Shown here: positions 20,119-28,914 of the stretch, piece by piece | Layout of the letters: every line of letters starts with the position of its first letter | How positions within the stretch are numbered: the stretch's first letter is position 1 | Program-made: the position numbers and the translations under genes | Notes under the pieces: model-generated | The model's database searches: none | What the model saw: the letters and a program-made list of their open reading frames with translations, nothing else | Told to the model about the DNA's origin: nothing | DNA from: Rhodoplanes serenus | GTDB lineage: Bacteria; Pseudomonadota; Alphaproteobacteria; Rhizobiales; Xanthobacteraceae | Direction: 5' to 3' | DNA: 58,763 nt | Assembly (NCBI GenBank): GCA_945893145.1 | Contig: CAMDDZ010000029.1 | Span: 1-58,763, forward strand

Positions 20119-20472
20119 ATGGCCTTGCCGAGATTTCTCGAAAGGAGCAGGCTTTCGTTTGAAACGCTTCCAACCTGGCGGAACGAGAAGAAGTTCGAGG
20201 AATGCGCCGCCTGCCACAAGCTGCAACGCAGCGAGGACAGCGTCGGCCCAAGTCTCCATGGTGTGTTCAGCCGTAAGGCCGGTACGCTGACCGATTTTCG
20301 CTTTTCGCCGGTGATGAAGCGGAGCGGCATCACCTGGGATGCGAAAACGCTCGACGCATTTCTGACCGACCCGCAGAAGGTCGTGTCGGCCAACCGGATG
20401 CCCTATGCGGGGCTCGCCGACGCCAAGGACCGCGCCGACCTGATCGCTTACTTGCAGAAGACGTTCAAATAG
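20119..20472 (+). CDS. Class I cytochrome c-like protein without a signal peptide
   Basis: A 117-residue protein with the haem motif CAACH near residue 30, GPSLHGVFSRKAGT after it, ITWDAKTLDAFLTDPQKVV, and the methionine ligand in NRMPYAG; this is the cytochrome c2 / c550 layout. The leader MALPRFLERSRLSFETLPTW is charged and not hydrophobic, so no Sec signal is visible, although haem c attachment needs export. A stop codon six bases upstream excludes a longer start. Either export was lost or the gene is degenerate at its 5' end. It is the last gene of the Bug / DUF2786-like unit. Confidence 0.85.
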   Translation: MALPRFLERSRLSFETLPTWRNEKKFEECAACHKLQRSEDSVGPSLHGVFSRKAGTLTDFRFSPVMKRSGITWDAKTLDAFLTDPQKVVSANRMPYAGLADAKDRADLIAYLQKTFK

Positions 20473-20487
20473 CTCGCTGCCAAATCA

Positions 20488-21462
20488 TTACTGGGCAGTC
20501 GCGGCCTTCATGCCGAGGATTTTGGCGATGGCGGCGATCTTGTCGTTGAGCTCCTTGATGCTGGCCGCGAATTCCGTGGGCCCGCGGATGTCGAATGCCT
20601 GGCCGGTGGCGTTGAGCGGTTTCGCGAGCTCCGGATTGGCCGCGACCACGGCGCGGATGTCGGCAGCGATTTGTTCGCGGACGGCGAGCGGCATGCCGCG
20701 CGGCCCGAACGGACCGCCGGGGCTGTCCATCTCCAGCGACGGATAGCCGGCCTCGCGGACGGTCGGTACGTCCGGCGCAATGGTCGCGCGCGTGCGGCCG
20801 GTTACCGCCAGCACCTTGATCTTGCCGGCTGTCATCAGCGGAACCACGATCGCAAGCGATGAGGACAGAAGCTGGATCCGGTTCTCAGCGAGATCGTTCG
20901 GTCCCTGCATGATGTCGCGATACGGCACCTTGGCCATGTCGAGGCCGTTATTCTTGAGGAAGCCCATCATCAGGAAGTCGGCGAGGCCGCTGGCGGCGGC
21001 GGCGTTGAACTTGCCGGGATTGGCGCGAACCAGATCGAAGTATTCGCGGAACGAACCGGCGTTCATCGAAACCGGAGTCGAGAGCGACAACGACAGCGTG
21101 GTTACGTTGGCGATCGGAATGAGGTCGCGCTCCGCCACATAGGGGAGTTTTTCCTTGTCGTAGGGATGCACTGCGATAATGCCGACCGGCCCCCACCAGA
21201 GCGTGTGATCGTCGTTGGCGCTGGTGAACGCCGTGATCGAGACGAGTCCGTCCGCGCCGGGGCGGTTCTCGATCACCACCGGCTTGCCCCAGCGCGCCGA
21301 CAATTTGTCGCCGACCAGCCGTGCCACGATATCGGTGCCGCTCGCCGGCCCGAATGGCAGGATGAACTTCACGGTGCGTTGCGGGAAAGTCTGCGCCGAC
21401 GCGCCGGCGACATTGAGTGCAGCGACGCATGCGACAATCAGAGCAATGAAAATTCGCGACAT
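20488..21462 (-). CDS. Bug/TctC-family periplasmic solute receptor
   Basis: A 324-residue receptor: signal peptide ending near GASAQ, then TFPQRTVKFILPFGPASGTDIVAR, ENRPGADGLVSI and a tryptophan-rich DDHTLWWGPVG in place of the common PDGYT segment. The start at 21462 has a perfect GGAGG nine bases upstream; the open extension to 21558 is not Bug-like. The dienelactone hydrolase gene is upstream on the same strand, 40 bases before, so they probably form a two-gene operon. The altered third loop and PFGPASG loop suggest a ligand unlike those of its neighbours. Confidence 0.92.
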   Translation of the reverse strand: MSRIFIALIVACVAALNVAGASAQTFPQRTVKFILPFGPASGTDIVARLVGDKLSARWGKPVVIENRPGADGLVSITAFTSANDDHTLWWGPVGIIAVHPYDKEKLPYVAERDLIPIANVTTLSLSLSTPVSMNAGSFREYFDLVRANPGKFNAAAASGLADFLMMGFLKNNGLDMAKVPYRDIMQGPNDLAENRIQLLSSSLAIVVPLMTAGKIKVLAVTGRTRATIAPDVPTVREAGYPSLEMDSPGGPFGPRGMPLAVREQIAADIRAVVAANPELAKPLNATGQAFDIRGPTEFAASIKELNDKIAAIAKILGMKAATAQ

Positions 21463-21502
21463 GGAGTGACCTCCAATTTGCGGTGGTGGACCGCAATCAG
21501 GT

Positions 21503-22228
21503 TCAGGACGCCTTGCGCAGCGGTACACCACCGCCGCGCAGGCTATCGAGGATCGCAAGCGTGCGCTGCATGGAGAAGGTGCGTGTCTTCTGGTCGAACG
21601 CCTTGGGGCTGCCCGGCATCATGTAGCCGTGCAGGATGCCGGGGAAGATGTGCACCTCGACGTTGTTCATGCGCGACGGTACCGGACGATAGGCGTTCAG
21701 CACCTCGGGCGGCGCGCGATGGTCCTGGTCGCCCCAGATGATGCAGACCGGCTGCGTCACGCCCCCGAGCTCGTTGATGTAATCGCCCATCTGGCTGCCA
21801 TGGCACGAGATGCCGGCCGCGTAGCCGAGACGTTTGGGACCGAGGATCGCGTAGGGCCCGCCGTAGCAGAAGCCCATGGCGGCGGCGCGGCCGTTGAATT
21901 GCGGCAGCGTCTTCAGATGGCTGAGTGTGTCGGCCATGTCGCGTTCGCCGGTCTTGATCTTCTCGAGCCGTGGCTGTGAGCGCGGTTGTGTGCGGTTGTC
22001 GTCGTGGCCGAGCGGACCCGGCACCGTGCGCCAGAACAGATCTGGGGCGGCGGCTATGACGCCGTGGCCGGCGAACTCCTCGGCGAGATCGCGGATGTCC
22101 TTGTCGACGCCATGCACCGCCGAGGCCAGCACGATGGCAGGAACCGGACCGTCGTCCTTGGGGCTAGCGAGATAGCAATCGAACTCGCCGCCTTCGGTCG
22201 AGCGAACTTTGATGGTCGTGCCCGGCAT
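21503..22228 (-). CDS. Dienelactone hydrolase family protein
   Basis: A 241-residue alpha/beta hydrolase. The nucleophile is a cysteine in GFCYGG (C121), as in true dienelactone hydrolases; the acid lies in WGDQDHRAP (about D167/D169) and the histidine in PGILHGYM (H200). Dienelactone hydrolases open lactones formed during ortho-cleavage of chlorinated or methylated catechols to maleylacetates. The ATG at 22228 has GGGAGA upstream; the frame is open to 22438 but without family sequence. It is upstream of a Bug gene and head-to-head with the alpha/beta hydrolase at 22391. The substrate in this organism is not known. Confidence 0.93.
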   Translation of the reverse strand: MPGTTIKVRSTEGGEFDCYLASPKDDGPVPAIVLASAVHGVDKDIRDLAEEFAGHGVIAAAPDLFWRTVPGPLGHDDNRTQPRSQPRLEKIKTGERDMADTLSHLKTLPQFNGRAAAMGFCYGGPYAILGPKRLGYAAGISCHGSQMGDYINELGGVTQPVCIIWGDQDHRAPPEVLNAYRPVPSRMNNVEVHIFPGILHGYMMPGSPKAFDQKTRTFSMQRTLAILDSLRGGGVPLRKAS

Positions 22229-22390
22229 GTGCGTCTCCCTTGCACTTTTGTTGTGGTTGCACGGTACCGCAGCACGCCGCACGGGCAAAGGGCCGGAACG
22301 CCCGAGCGGCGCCAGGCCGCGGCTGTCGATTCCGGCGCCGCTTTCACCTAAGCTGCCCGGCAACGACGCAAACGCCAAAGGGAGAAGACC

Positions 22391-23644
22391 GTGGAGCGCA
22401 TACCGCAACCGATCATGGACAAGCGCGGCGAGCCGCACATGCGCCGCTTCCAGGAGCAGCGCTGGCTGCTCGACAACACCATCCGCTCCAATGGCATCGA
22501 CTGGGACCAGCCGCGCTCGATCTATATTTCAGGTCCGTGCGGAATGGAGGGCAACGCCGACATCGCCGGTGTGCGCGAGCGCGTCAAGAAAATGGGCGAC
22601 ATCGCGCCGGCATTCGAAGCGGTGGCGCGGCGTCGCGAGGCGAAGGCCAAAGCCGCCGAGGAGGCGGGCAGCCTGATCACCGCGCGCGACAATTATTTCA
22701 TGGCTGCGGTCTATTGGGGCGCCGCGCAATGGCCCTACGACCAAAACGATGAGCCCAATGTCGCGTGCCATCTCAAGAAGCGCGAGAACTACGCCAAGTA
22801 TGCCGGCATGGCCGACCATAAGGTCGAGGCGGCATGGATTCCGTTCAAGGACACGGCGCTGCCGGCCTGGTTCCATCTGCCACCGAACTACAGCGGCGGA
22901 AAAATCCCGGTGATCATCAACGTGCCCGGTATGGACAGCTACAAGGAAATCCAGACTGCGCTCTACGGCGATCGCTTCCTCAATCGTGGATTTGCCACGC
23001 TCAACATCGATGGCCCCGGCCAATACGAGGCGCCGATGCTCGGCATCTACTTCTCGGTGCAGAATTGGGTCGAAACCGGTAAGGCGGTCTGCGACTGGCT
23101 CGCCAAGCGCCCTGAAGTCGATATGGGCAAGGTCGTGCTGTCCGGCACGAGCTTCGGCACTTACTTCGGCACGCTGGCCACCGCGCACGAGCCGCGGATC
23201 TCGGCGGCCGCGGTGATTTCGGTCTGTCACGAGCCGGGCTGCCATACGATTTTTCAGGAGGCGTCGCCGACTTTCAAGAAGCGATTCATGTATATGTCGG
23301 GACTGACCGACGAGGCCGAGTTCGACAAAATGCGGGCGGGCATGACCTGGGAGGGGCACGCCGAGCGAATCACATGCCCGTATCTCTGCGTCGCCGGCGA
23401 GTTCGACGAGTTGTCGCCGATCGAGCATTCGGAGCGGCTGGTGAAAGCTGTAAAAGGCCCCAAACGCATGGTAGTGTATCAAGAATCACGCCATTCGGTC
23501 GGCAATGTCCCGGCTGCGAATCTTGGGCCATTTCCGCCCATTCTGGTGGCGGACTGGCTTGCTGACCGGGTCGCTGGTAAAGCGTTTGCCAACGAACACT
23601 GGTTCGTGCGCGGGACCGGTCAGATCGACAAGAAGCCGCTGTAA
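22391..23644 (+). CDS. Alpha/beta hydrolase of the FrsA / DUF1100-like (pseudooxynicotine-hydrolase-like) group
   Basis: A 417-residue protein. Residues 1-150 form a helical cap-type region; the hydrolase core follows with INVPGMDSYKE (oxyanion region), the nucleophile GTSFG (S254), GEFDELSP for the acid and SRHSVGN for the histidine. This layout (N-terminal helical domain plus core) is that of FrsA-like esterases and of C-C bond hydrolases such as 2,6-dihydroxypseudooxynicotine hydrolase. The start is GTG at 22391 with GGGAGA nine bases upstream. It diverges from the dienelactone hydrolase across 162 bases and precedes a small secreted protein. Confidence 0.9.
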   Translation: MERIPQPIMDKRGEPHMRRFQEQRWLLDNTIRSNGIDWDQPRSIYISGPCGMEGNADIAGVRERVKKMGDIAPAFEAVARRREAKAKAAEEAGSLITARDNYFMAAVYWGAAQWPYDQNDEPNVACHLKKRENYAKYAGMADHKVEAAWIPFKDTALPAWFHLPPNYSGGKIPVIINVPGMDSYKEIQTALYGDRFLNRGFATLNIDGPGQYEAPMLGIYFSVQNWVETGKAVCDWLAKRPEVDMGKVVLSGTSFGTYFGTLATAHEPRISAAAVISVCHEPGCHTIFQEASPTFKKRFMYMSGLTDEAEFDKMRAGMTWEGHAERITCPYLCVAGEFDELSPIEHSERLVKAVKGPKRMVVYQESRHSVGNVPAANLGPFPPILVADWLADRVAGKAFANEHWFVRGTGQIDKKPL

Positions 23645-23692
23645 CAACCGCGTGCGGTGAAGTCTGAAATCAATTCGAACAGGAGATCGATT

Positions 23693-23941
23693 ATGACAAT
23701 CAAGATGCTGCTTGCGGCGATCGGCACCGTGGCGTTGCTCGCGGCCGCTCCGGCGTTCGCGCAGGCTCCGCCGGAGCCAGCCCCGACCACGTCCAAACCA
23801 GCCAAGCCAGCCAAGACCACCAAGCCCAAGCCTGTGCGCTCGGCCAAATCCCTCGCGTGCTCGAAGGAGGCCGACGACAAAAACCTCCACGGCGCGGCGC
23901 GCAAGAAGTTCAGGGCGACTTGCATGAAGTCCAAGTCCTGA
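23693..23941 (+). CDS. Small secreted PsiF-repeat-like protein
   Basis: An 82-residue protein: signal peptide MTIKMLLAAIGTVALLAAAPAFAQ, a Pro/Lys/Thr-rich linker (PPEPAPTTSKPAKPAK), and one C-terminal repeat ACSKEADDKNLHGAARKKFRATCM with a cysteine at each end. The repeat matches the pattern of the PsiF family (phosphate-starvation-inducible in E. coli), whose function is unknown. I chose the ATG at 23693 because GGAG precedes it and the signal peptide starts there; an earlier in-frame ATG at 23657 adds 12 hydrophilic residues. It converges on the FAD monooxygenase gene. Confidence 0.8.
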   Translation: MTIKMLLAAIGTVALLAAAPAFAQAPPEPAPTTSKPAKPAKTTKPKPVRSAKSLACSKEADDKNLHGAARKKFRATCMKSKS

Positions 23942-23973
23942 AGGCCAAAGTCCTGATCGGGCCAATAACCCGT

Positions 23974-25596
23974 TCAGTTTCTGCCTGACGAGCGACCTGT
24001 TGCGGTAGCCGCGAGCTGTTGAGGATTTTCCGGCGCGCGGTTACCGCGCCAGACCACGTGCAGGTCTGGCCGGACCAGCAGAAGGTCGTAGCCATAGACA
24101 TCGCGCGCGGCGCCGCTTGGCACGTCGAGTACGGAAAATGGTGCGCCGATCGCCGAGAAGGCGCGCGCCAGCGCCGATACATCCTGTTGCTCTTGCGTGC
24201 CCGCGAGACGCAGCAGCGTGTAGCCGTCGCCAATGCGATCCTGCATGGCGGTGCGGTCGTCGAGCCAGACATGCGGCAGCCGCGCGCCCGGCCAAGTGGT
24301 CGGCGTGTAATCGATGAAATCGTCGGGTGGGCCTTCACCAGGCTCGGCGGCAATGAGCGGCGAGCCGCTGTAGCGATAGCCAAGCTCGGCTCCAAGCATC
24401 TCGTTGGTCTTTCGCTGTTCGATATCGGCGACGCTGGCGAGATGCGCACGAACGGCCGCCCCTTCGGGCGTGTTGTCGCGGATGTTCGGCTTCCACTGCG
24501 CCCGCCATTTGCGCCGCCCGAGCGAAGCGTAGCGCGACGCCGCGACGTTGCGGGCGCCGATCTGCCCGCGCTCGATCGCGTAGGAGGCGAGCAGGCCGGG
24601 CCCGCCCCAGCCCTGTAGGGTGCCGGCGAGCTTCCAGCCGAGGTCGATGGCGTCGCCGACGCCGGTGTTCATGCCTAGGCCGCCGGTCGGAATCATCAGG
24701 TGGACGGCGTCGCCGGCAAGAAGCACACGGCCTTCGGCGAACCGGTCCGCAACCAGCAAATTCTGCCGCCACTCGCCGACGTAGAGCATTTCGTATTTCA
24801 GCGGCATCGCGACGGTTCGCTCGAACATCGCCGTCATGTCGGCGTCTGTCTCAACGACCGAATGCAGCGTGAAATGCCGGGTGCTGTCCTGCACGATGAG
24901 CTGTGTCGCTTGGTTGTCGGCGACGTGATAGTGGCGGCCCTTGCCGATGGCGATGCGCTGGAACAGGTCGTCACAGCGATAGAGCGCTTGGCGAAGCTGG
25001 AGGATGTTGCCTTCGCCTGAGAGCCGGATGTTGAGCTGCTTGCGGACCGTGCTGGTGCCGCCGTCGCAGCCAATCAGATATTTCGCCGTGATGGCGGACG
25101 TGCCACGGCCGTCCTGCTTCACCTGCGCGGTGACCGAATTGGAGGCCTGCGCGAATTCGAGAAACTCGCAGCCGTAGCGGACCGTCACGCTCGGCAGCGT
25201 TTCGGCGACCGATTTCAGCAGCGGTTCGAGCGTGTATTGCGAGATGAGCTGATAGGGCTCGAGCGGCAGCGTGCCGTCGTTGCGCGCGGCGATTTCCTTT
25301 TTCGCATCTTCGACGGACGGGTATGGCAGGTGAAGAAGCGGCGGCTCGATCAGCGACAGCACGATGAACACGTCCATCGGCACGGAGGCCGGCAGCCCAG
25401 CAGCGCGGATTTTCTCCGCGAGCCCCAGACGGCGATAGATTTCCATGGAGCGCGCGTTGCAGCGCTCCATCTTCGGCCACATGTGCGGCGCGCTCTTCTG
25501 CTCGATCAATGTGCAGCGCACGCCGCGCCGCCCAAGGTCGATGGCAAGCGTCAGCCCGACCGGGCCTGCGCCGACAATGAGAACATCCGTGTCCAT
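23974..25596 (-). CDS. FAD-dependent aromatic monooxygenase (PheA/MhpA/TetX-like)
   Basis: A 540-residue flavoprotein: FAD loop VLIVGAGPVGLTLA at 6-19, the DG motif in LIGCDGGTSTVRK, and the second FAD motif RVLLAGDAVHLMIPTGGLGMNTGVGDAIDLGWKLA. The C-terminal thioredoxin-like tail (VLDVPSGAARDVYGYDLLLVRPDLHVVWRG) is that of phenol hydroxylase and MhpA-type hydroxylases. These enzymes hydroxylate aromatic rings using NAD(P)H and O2. There is no signal peptide and no strong ribosome site before the ATG. It is head-to-head with the triplicated ABC binding proteins (172-base gap), so its substrate may be the compound they import. Confidence 0.94.
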   Translation of the reverse strand: MDTDVLIVGAGPVGLTLAIDLGRRGVRCTLIEQKSAPHMWPKMERCNARSMEIYRRLGLAEKIRAAGLPASVPMDVFIVLSLIEPPLLHLPYPSVEDAKKEIAARNDGTLPLEPYQLISQYTLEPLLKSVAETLPSVTVRYGCEFLEFAQASNSVTAQVKQDGRGTSAITAKYLIGCDGGTSTVRKQLNIRLSGEGNILQLRQALYRCDDLFQRIAIGKGRHYHVADNQATQLIVQDSTRHFTLHSVVETDADMTAMFERTVAMPLKYEMLYVGEWRQNLLVADRFAEGRVLLAGDAVHLMIPTGGLGMNTGVGDAIDLGWKLAGTLQGWGGPGLLASYAIERGQIGARNVAASRYASLGRRKWRAQWKPNIRDNTPEGAAVRAHLASVADIEQRKTNEMLGAELGYRYSGSPLIAAEPGEGPPDDFIDYTPTTWPGARLPHVWLDDRTAMQDRIGDGYTLLRLAGTQEQQDVSALARAFSAIGAPFSVLDVPSGAARDVYGYDLLLVRPDLHVVWRGNRAPENPQQLAATATGRSSGRN

Positions 25597-25768
25597 GAGG
25601 CCGTCGTTTCCGAACCGCGAGGCGAATAGTCTTAGCCTCGGCCGCTGTGTGTCGCCAGCACCGACGCGGCCCTATGTCGCGACTTTGCTGGGGACCCCCG
25701 CTGGTTTCGGCTTCGCGATGACCTAGAATTGCGACGTCGTCCGTCGGCACCATCAACGGGAGAAACCC

Positions 25769-26770
25769 ATGCGGATGCTCCGGCCTCTTCTCACAATCGG
25801 CGCAGCCGCCTTCGTCACGTTCGGCGCGGCGCAAGCGCAGACCATCAAGATCGGCAAAATCCCGAGCGGCAACGGCTTCCACATTCCGACTTATGTCGCG
25901 ATGGACCAAGGCTTCTACAAAGCCGAAGGCCTTGATGCGGTGTTCGTGCTGCTGGACGGCCGTCCAATGGTCACCGCTTTGCTCGCCGGCAGCATCGATC
26001 TGGCTCCGATTCCGTCTGCGGGCGCACAAGCCGCCTTGAGCGGCGCGGAAATTCGCTACGTGGTCGGCGAGTCGCTCAAGTCGCAATGGCTGTTCGTGGC
26101 GCGGCCGGGCATCAACAGCATGGAAGACCTGAGAGGCAAGATCATCGGCTATGGCCGCGCCGGCGCCGCCGATTACGACGAGGGCGCAGCGGTGATGCGG
26201 CGCGCCTTCAAGATGGAGGTCGGCAAGGACTACAAGGTGATCTCGCTTGCCGGCGAGCCGGAGCGCATCGCTGCGCTGGCCAACGGCTCGATCGATGCGG
26301 CCCTGATCTCGGTACCGCATGCGCCGCGAGCCATCAATGCAGGCCTGAAAATTCTGCTGCGCACCAGCGATTACATCCAGCGCGCCGGCGGCACGGTCTG
26401 GACGCGCAAGGCGTTCGCCGATCAGAACCAGGATGCGCTGAAGAAGTTCATCCGCGCGATCGCCAAGGCGGTGATGTTCTACCGCGATGACAAGGCCGGC
26501 GCGATCAAGACGCTGCGCGCGCACCTTGGTGTCGAAAGCGACGCCGATGCCGCGGTGATCTGGGAGGAGACGCGGCATACATTCGGTGCCGAGCTGCCGC
26601 CCAACAATCTCCGTGAGATCCTCGAGTCGCGCCGTCTCGAGATGATCGCGGCGAAGCAATGGCCGGCCGACAAGCCGCTGCCAGATCCTGAGCAATTCCT
26701 GCTGCGGTCTTTGCTCGACTCGACGCTGGCCGAGATGAAATATGTCCCGACCAAGCTCGACGCCAAGTGA
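25769..26770 (+). CDS. ABC transporter substrate-binding protein, SsuA/NMT1-like (tandem copy 1)
   Basis: A 333-residue secreted protein with a signal peptide ending near AQAQ, then TIKIGKIPSGNGFHIPTYVAMDQGFYKAEGLDA, a typical NMT1/SsuA start. The binding-region segments PIPSAGAQAALSGAEIRYVVGESLKSQWLFVARPG and GYGRAGAADYDEGAAV are shared with the next two genes. GGGAGA precedes the ATG. It is the first of three adjacent paralogues; copies 1 and 2 are very close, copy 3 more distant. The matching permeases and ATPase are probably those at 28915-31331 on the opposite strand. The substrate may be a sulfonate, phthalate or similar anion. Confidence 0.92.
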   Translation: MRMLRPLLTIGAAAFVTFGAAQAQTIKIGKIPSGNGFHIPTYVAMDQGFYKAEGLDAVFVLLDGRPMVTALLAGSIDLAPIPSAGAQAALSGAEIRYVVGESLKSQWLFVARPGINSMEDLRGKIIGYGRAGAADYDEGAAVMRRAFKMEVGKDYKVISLAGEPERIAALANGSIDAALISVPHAPRAINAGLKILLRTSDYIQRAGGTVWTRKAFADQNQDALKKFIRAIAKAVMFYRDDKAGAIKTLRAHLGVESDADAAVIWEETRHTFGAELPPNNLREILESRRLEMIAAKQWPADKPLPDPEQFLLRSLLDSTLAEMKYVPTKLDAK

Positions 26771-26814
26771 CCGCTGTGAGGAGCTCTGCCGGCCAGGACC
26801 AATGAGGTGATCCG

Positions 26815-27837
26815 ATGCAAATCATTCGATTAATGCTGGCACGCGTCACGATGATCGGCGCGCTGGTCGCACTCGCGGCCGGCCCTGTGGCCGCCCAGAC
26901 CGTGGTGAAAATCGGCAAGGCGGTCGGCGGAAGCGGTTTCCACACGCCGAGCTATATCGCGATGGATCTGGGCTTCTTCAAAGCCGAAGGGCTCGATGCC
27001 AGCTTTATTTCGCTGACCGGCCGCGCGCTGGTGACCGCGGGTCTTTCGGGCGACATCGATTTTGTTCCGATCCCGTCCGGCGGCGCCCAGGCGGCGTTGA
27101 GCGGCGCGGACATCCGTTACGTGGTGGGCGAGTCCCTGAAGTCGCAATGGCTGATCGCGGTGCGGCCGGGCATCAACCGGCCGGAAGACCTGCGAGGCAA
27201 GATCATCGGCTACGGCCGCATTGGCTCCGCCGACTATGACGAGGGCGCCGCGGTATTGCAGCGCGCCTTCAAGATGGAGGTCGGCAAGGACTACAAGGTG
27301 ATCTCGTTCCCGGGCGAGCCGGAGCGGATCGCGGCGCTGGCGAACGGCGACATCCAGGCGGCGTTGCTCTCAGTGCCGCATGCGCCGCGGGCCATCAACG
27401 CCGGCATGAAAGTCCTGCTGCGTACCGGCGACTATATCCAGCGCGCCGGCGGTACGATCTGGACCAAGAAGGCCTATGCGGACCAGCATCCGGAGGTCGT
27501 GAAGAAGGTCATCCGGGCCATCGCACGGGGCGTCATGTATTTCCGCGACAACAAAGCCGGATCGCTGAAGACGCTGCGGGAGCATCTTGGCGTCGAGACC
27601 GACAAGGATGCCGAGATCGTCTGGGAGCAGACGCGCAACACGTTCGGCGCGGAATTGCCGCCCGCGCTGTTCCGCGAAATCTTCGAATCGCGCCGGCTCG
27701 ACATGATCGCGGCGAAGCAATGGGCGCCCGACAAACCGCTGCCCGACCCGGAGCAGTTCCTGTTGCGCTCGCTGCTCGACCAGACGCTGGCCGAAATGAA
27801 ATACGTGCCGACCAAGCTCGACGCGCCGGCCAAGTGA
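26815..27837 (+). CDS. ABC transporter substrate-binding protein, SsuA/NMT1-like (tandem copy 2)
   Basis: A 340-residue paralogue of the preceding gene. Its signal peptide ends near AAQT; the mature part repeats IGKAVGGSGFHTPSYIAMDLGFFKAEGLDA and keeps segments such as YVVGESLKSQWL, MEVGKDYKVIS and LPDPEQFLLRSLLD nearly unchanged. Differences concentrate in the first lobe (LTGRALVTAGLSGDIDF), where ligand contacts are expected, which suggests specificity drift after duplication. The spacer to copy 1 is 44 bases, and a good AGG-containing leader lies before the ATG. Confidence 0.92.
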   Translation: MQIIRLMLARVTMIGALVALAAGPVAAQTVVKIGKAVGGSGFHTPSYIAMDLGFFKAEGLDASFISLTGRALVTAGLSGDIDFVPIPSGGAQAALSGADIRYVVGESLKSQWLIAVRPGINRPEDLRGKIIGYGRIGSADYDEGAAVLQRAFKMEVGKDYKVISFPGEPERIAALANGDIQAALLSVPHAPRAINAGMKVLLRTGDYIQRAGGTIWTKKAYADQHPEVVKKVIRAIARGVMYFRDNKAGSLKTLREHLGVETDKDAEIVWEQTRNTFGAELPPALFREIFESRRLDMIAAKQWAPDKPLPDPEQFLLRSLLDQTLAEMKYVPTKLDAPAK

Positions 27838-27899
27838 CGGATAATGTGACGGTTAAGCTCTTTCCGGCGCTAAACAATAAAATCCAGGGAGTGAACGTC

Positions 27900-28910
27900 A
27901 TGCGCAGCCTGCGGTCTTTGTTGATGGGCGTTGCCTTGGTTTGTGCGGCCGCCAGCTCGGTGTCCGCTCAGACGCCGATCACCATTGGCAAGATCACCGG
28001 CGGCATCGGGATTCACATCCCAGCCTACATCGCGATGGACCGGGGCTTTTTCAAAGAAGAAGGCCTCGACGCGCGCTTCATTGACCTCGGCGGCTCGGCG
28101 ATGATCCGCGCCGGCCTCACCAACAACCTGAACTTCGTGCCGATCCCGTCCGGCGGCGCGCAGGCCATCCTCAAGGCCGGCGCCAAGATCCGCTATGTGG
28201 TCAACCAGTCGCTGACGTCGCAATACGTCATCGTGGCGCGTCCTGAATACAGCAAGCCGGACGACCTGAAAGGCAAGATCATCGCCTTCGCGCGGCCAGG
28301 TGCCGCCGACTACGACGAGGGCGTCACCGTGCTGGCGCGCTTCTTCAAGATGCAGGTCGGCAAGGACTACAAGGTGATCTCGCTGCCGGGCGACCCGGAG
28401 CGAATCGCGGCGCTGCTCAACAAGGACATCGACGCGGCGTTCGTGTCCGCGCCGCAAGGCGTGCGCGCCGTGCAGGCGGGCATGAGGCTCGTGATGCGGG
28501 CCGGCGATTATTTGCCGCGTGTCGGCGGCGGCTTCTGGACCACCGACGAGTATTTCGAAAAGAACCCCGAGGCGGTAAAGAAGTTCATCCGTGCCATCGC
28601 CAAGGGTGTGATGTATTTCCGCGACCACAAAGCGGAATCGCTCGCCACTATCAAAGGGCATCTCGGCATCAGCGACGACGCACAGGCCGGCCTGATCTGG
28701 GACGAGCTGCACAATTCCTTCGCGGCCGAAATGCCGGCCGACCTCTATCGCGAGTTGTTCGAGTCGCGCCGGCTCGACATGATCGTCGCGAAGGAGTGGC
28801 CGGCCGACAAGCCGTTGCCCGATCCGGAGCAGTGGCTGGCACGCACGCTGCTCGAGAGCACACTCAAGGACATGGGCTACGTGCCGACCAAGATTGCGAC
28901 GCCGAAATAG
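27900..28910 (+). CDS. ABC transporter substrate-binding protein, SsuA/NMT1-like (tandem copy 3)
   Basis: A 336-residue paralogue, the most divergent of the three (ITGGIGIHIPAYIAMDRGFFKEEGLDARF, GAKIRYVVNQSLTSQYVIVARPE). The signal peptide ends near VSAQ. I place the start at the ATG at 27900, preceded by GGGAG; an in-frame ATG at 27720 lies inside copy 2 and gives no signal peptide. The gene ends four bases before the stop of the convergent permease gene at 28915, leaving no room for a terminator between the two operons. Confidence 0.92.
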   Translation: MRSLRSLLMGVALVCAAASSVSAQTPITIGKITGGIGIHIPAYIAMDRGFFKEEGLDARFIDLGGSAMIRAGLTNNLNFVPIPSGGAQAILKAGAKIRYVVNQSLTSQYVIVARPEYSKPDDLKGKIIAFARPGAADYDEGVTVLARFFKMQVGKDYKVISLPGDPERIAALLNKDIDAAFVSAPQGVRAVQAGMRLVMRAGDYLPRVGGGFWTTDEYFEKNPEAVKKFIRAIAKGVMYFRDHKAESLATIKGHLGISDDAQAGLIWDELHNSFAAEMPADLYRELFESRRLDMIVAKEWPADKPLPDPEQWLARTLLESTLKDMGYVPTKIATPK

Positions 28911-28914
28911 GTTG

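Noticed and set aside
24971..26695. A 574-codon minus-strand open frame
   Set aside because: It spans the divergent FAD-monooxygenase and ABC receptor genes in wrong frames; both real genes have strong motifs.
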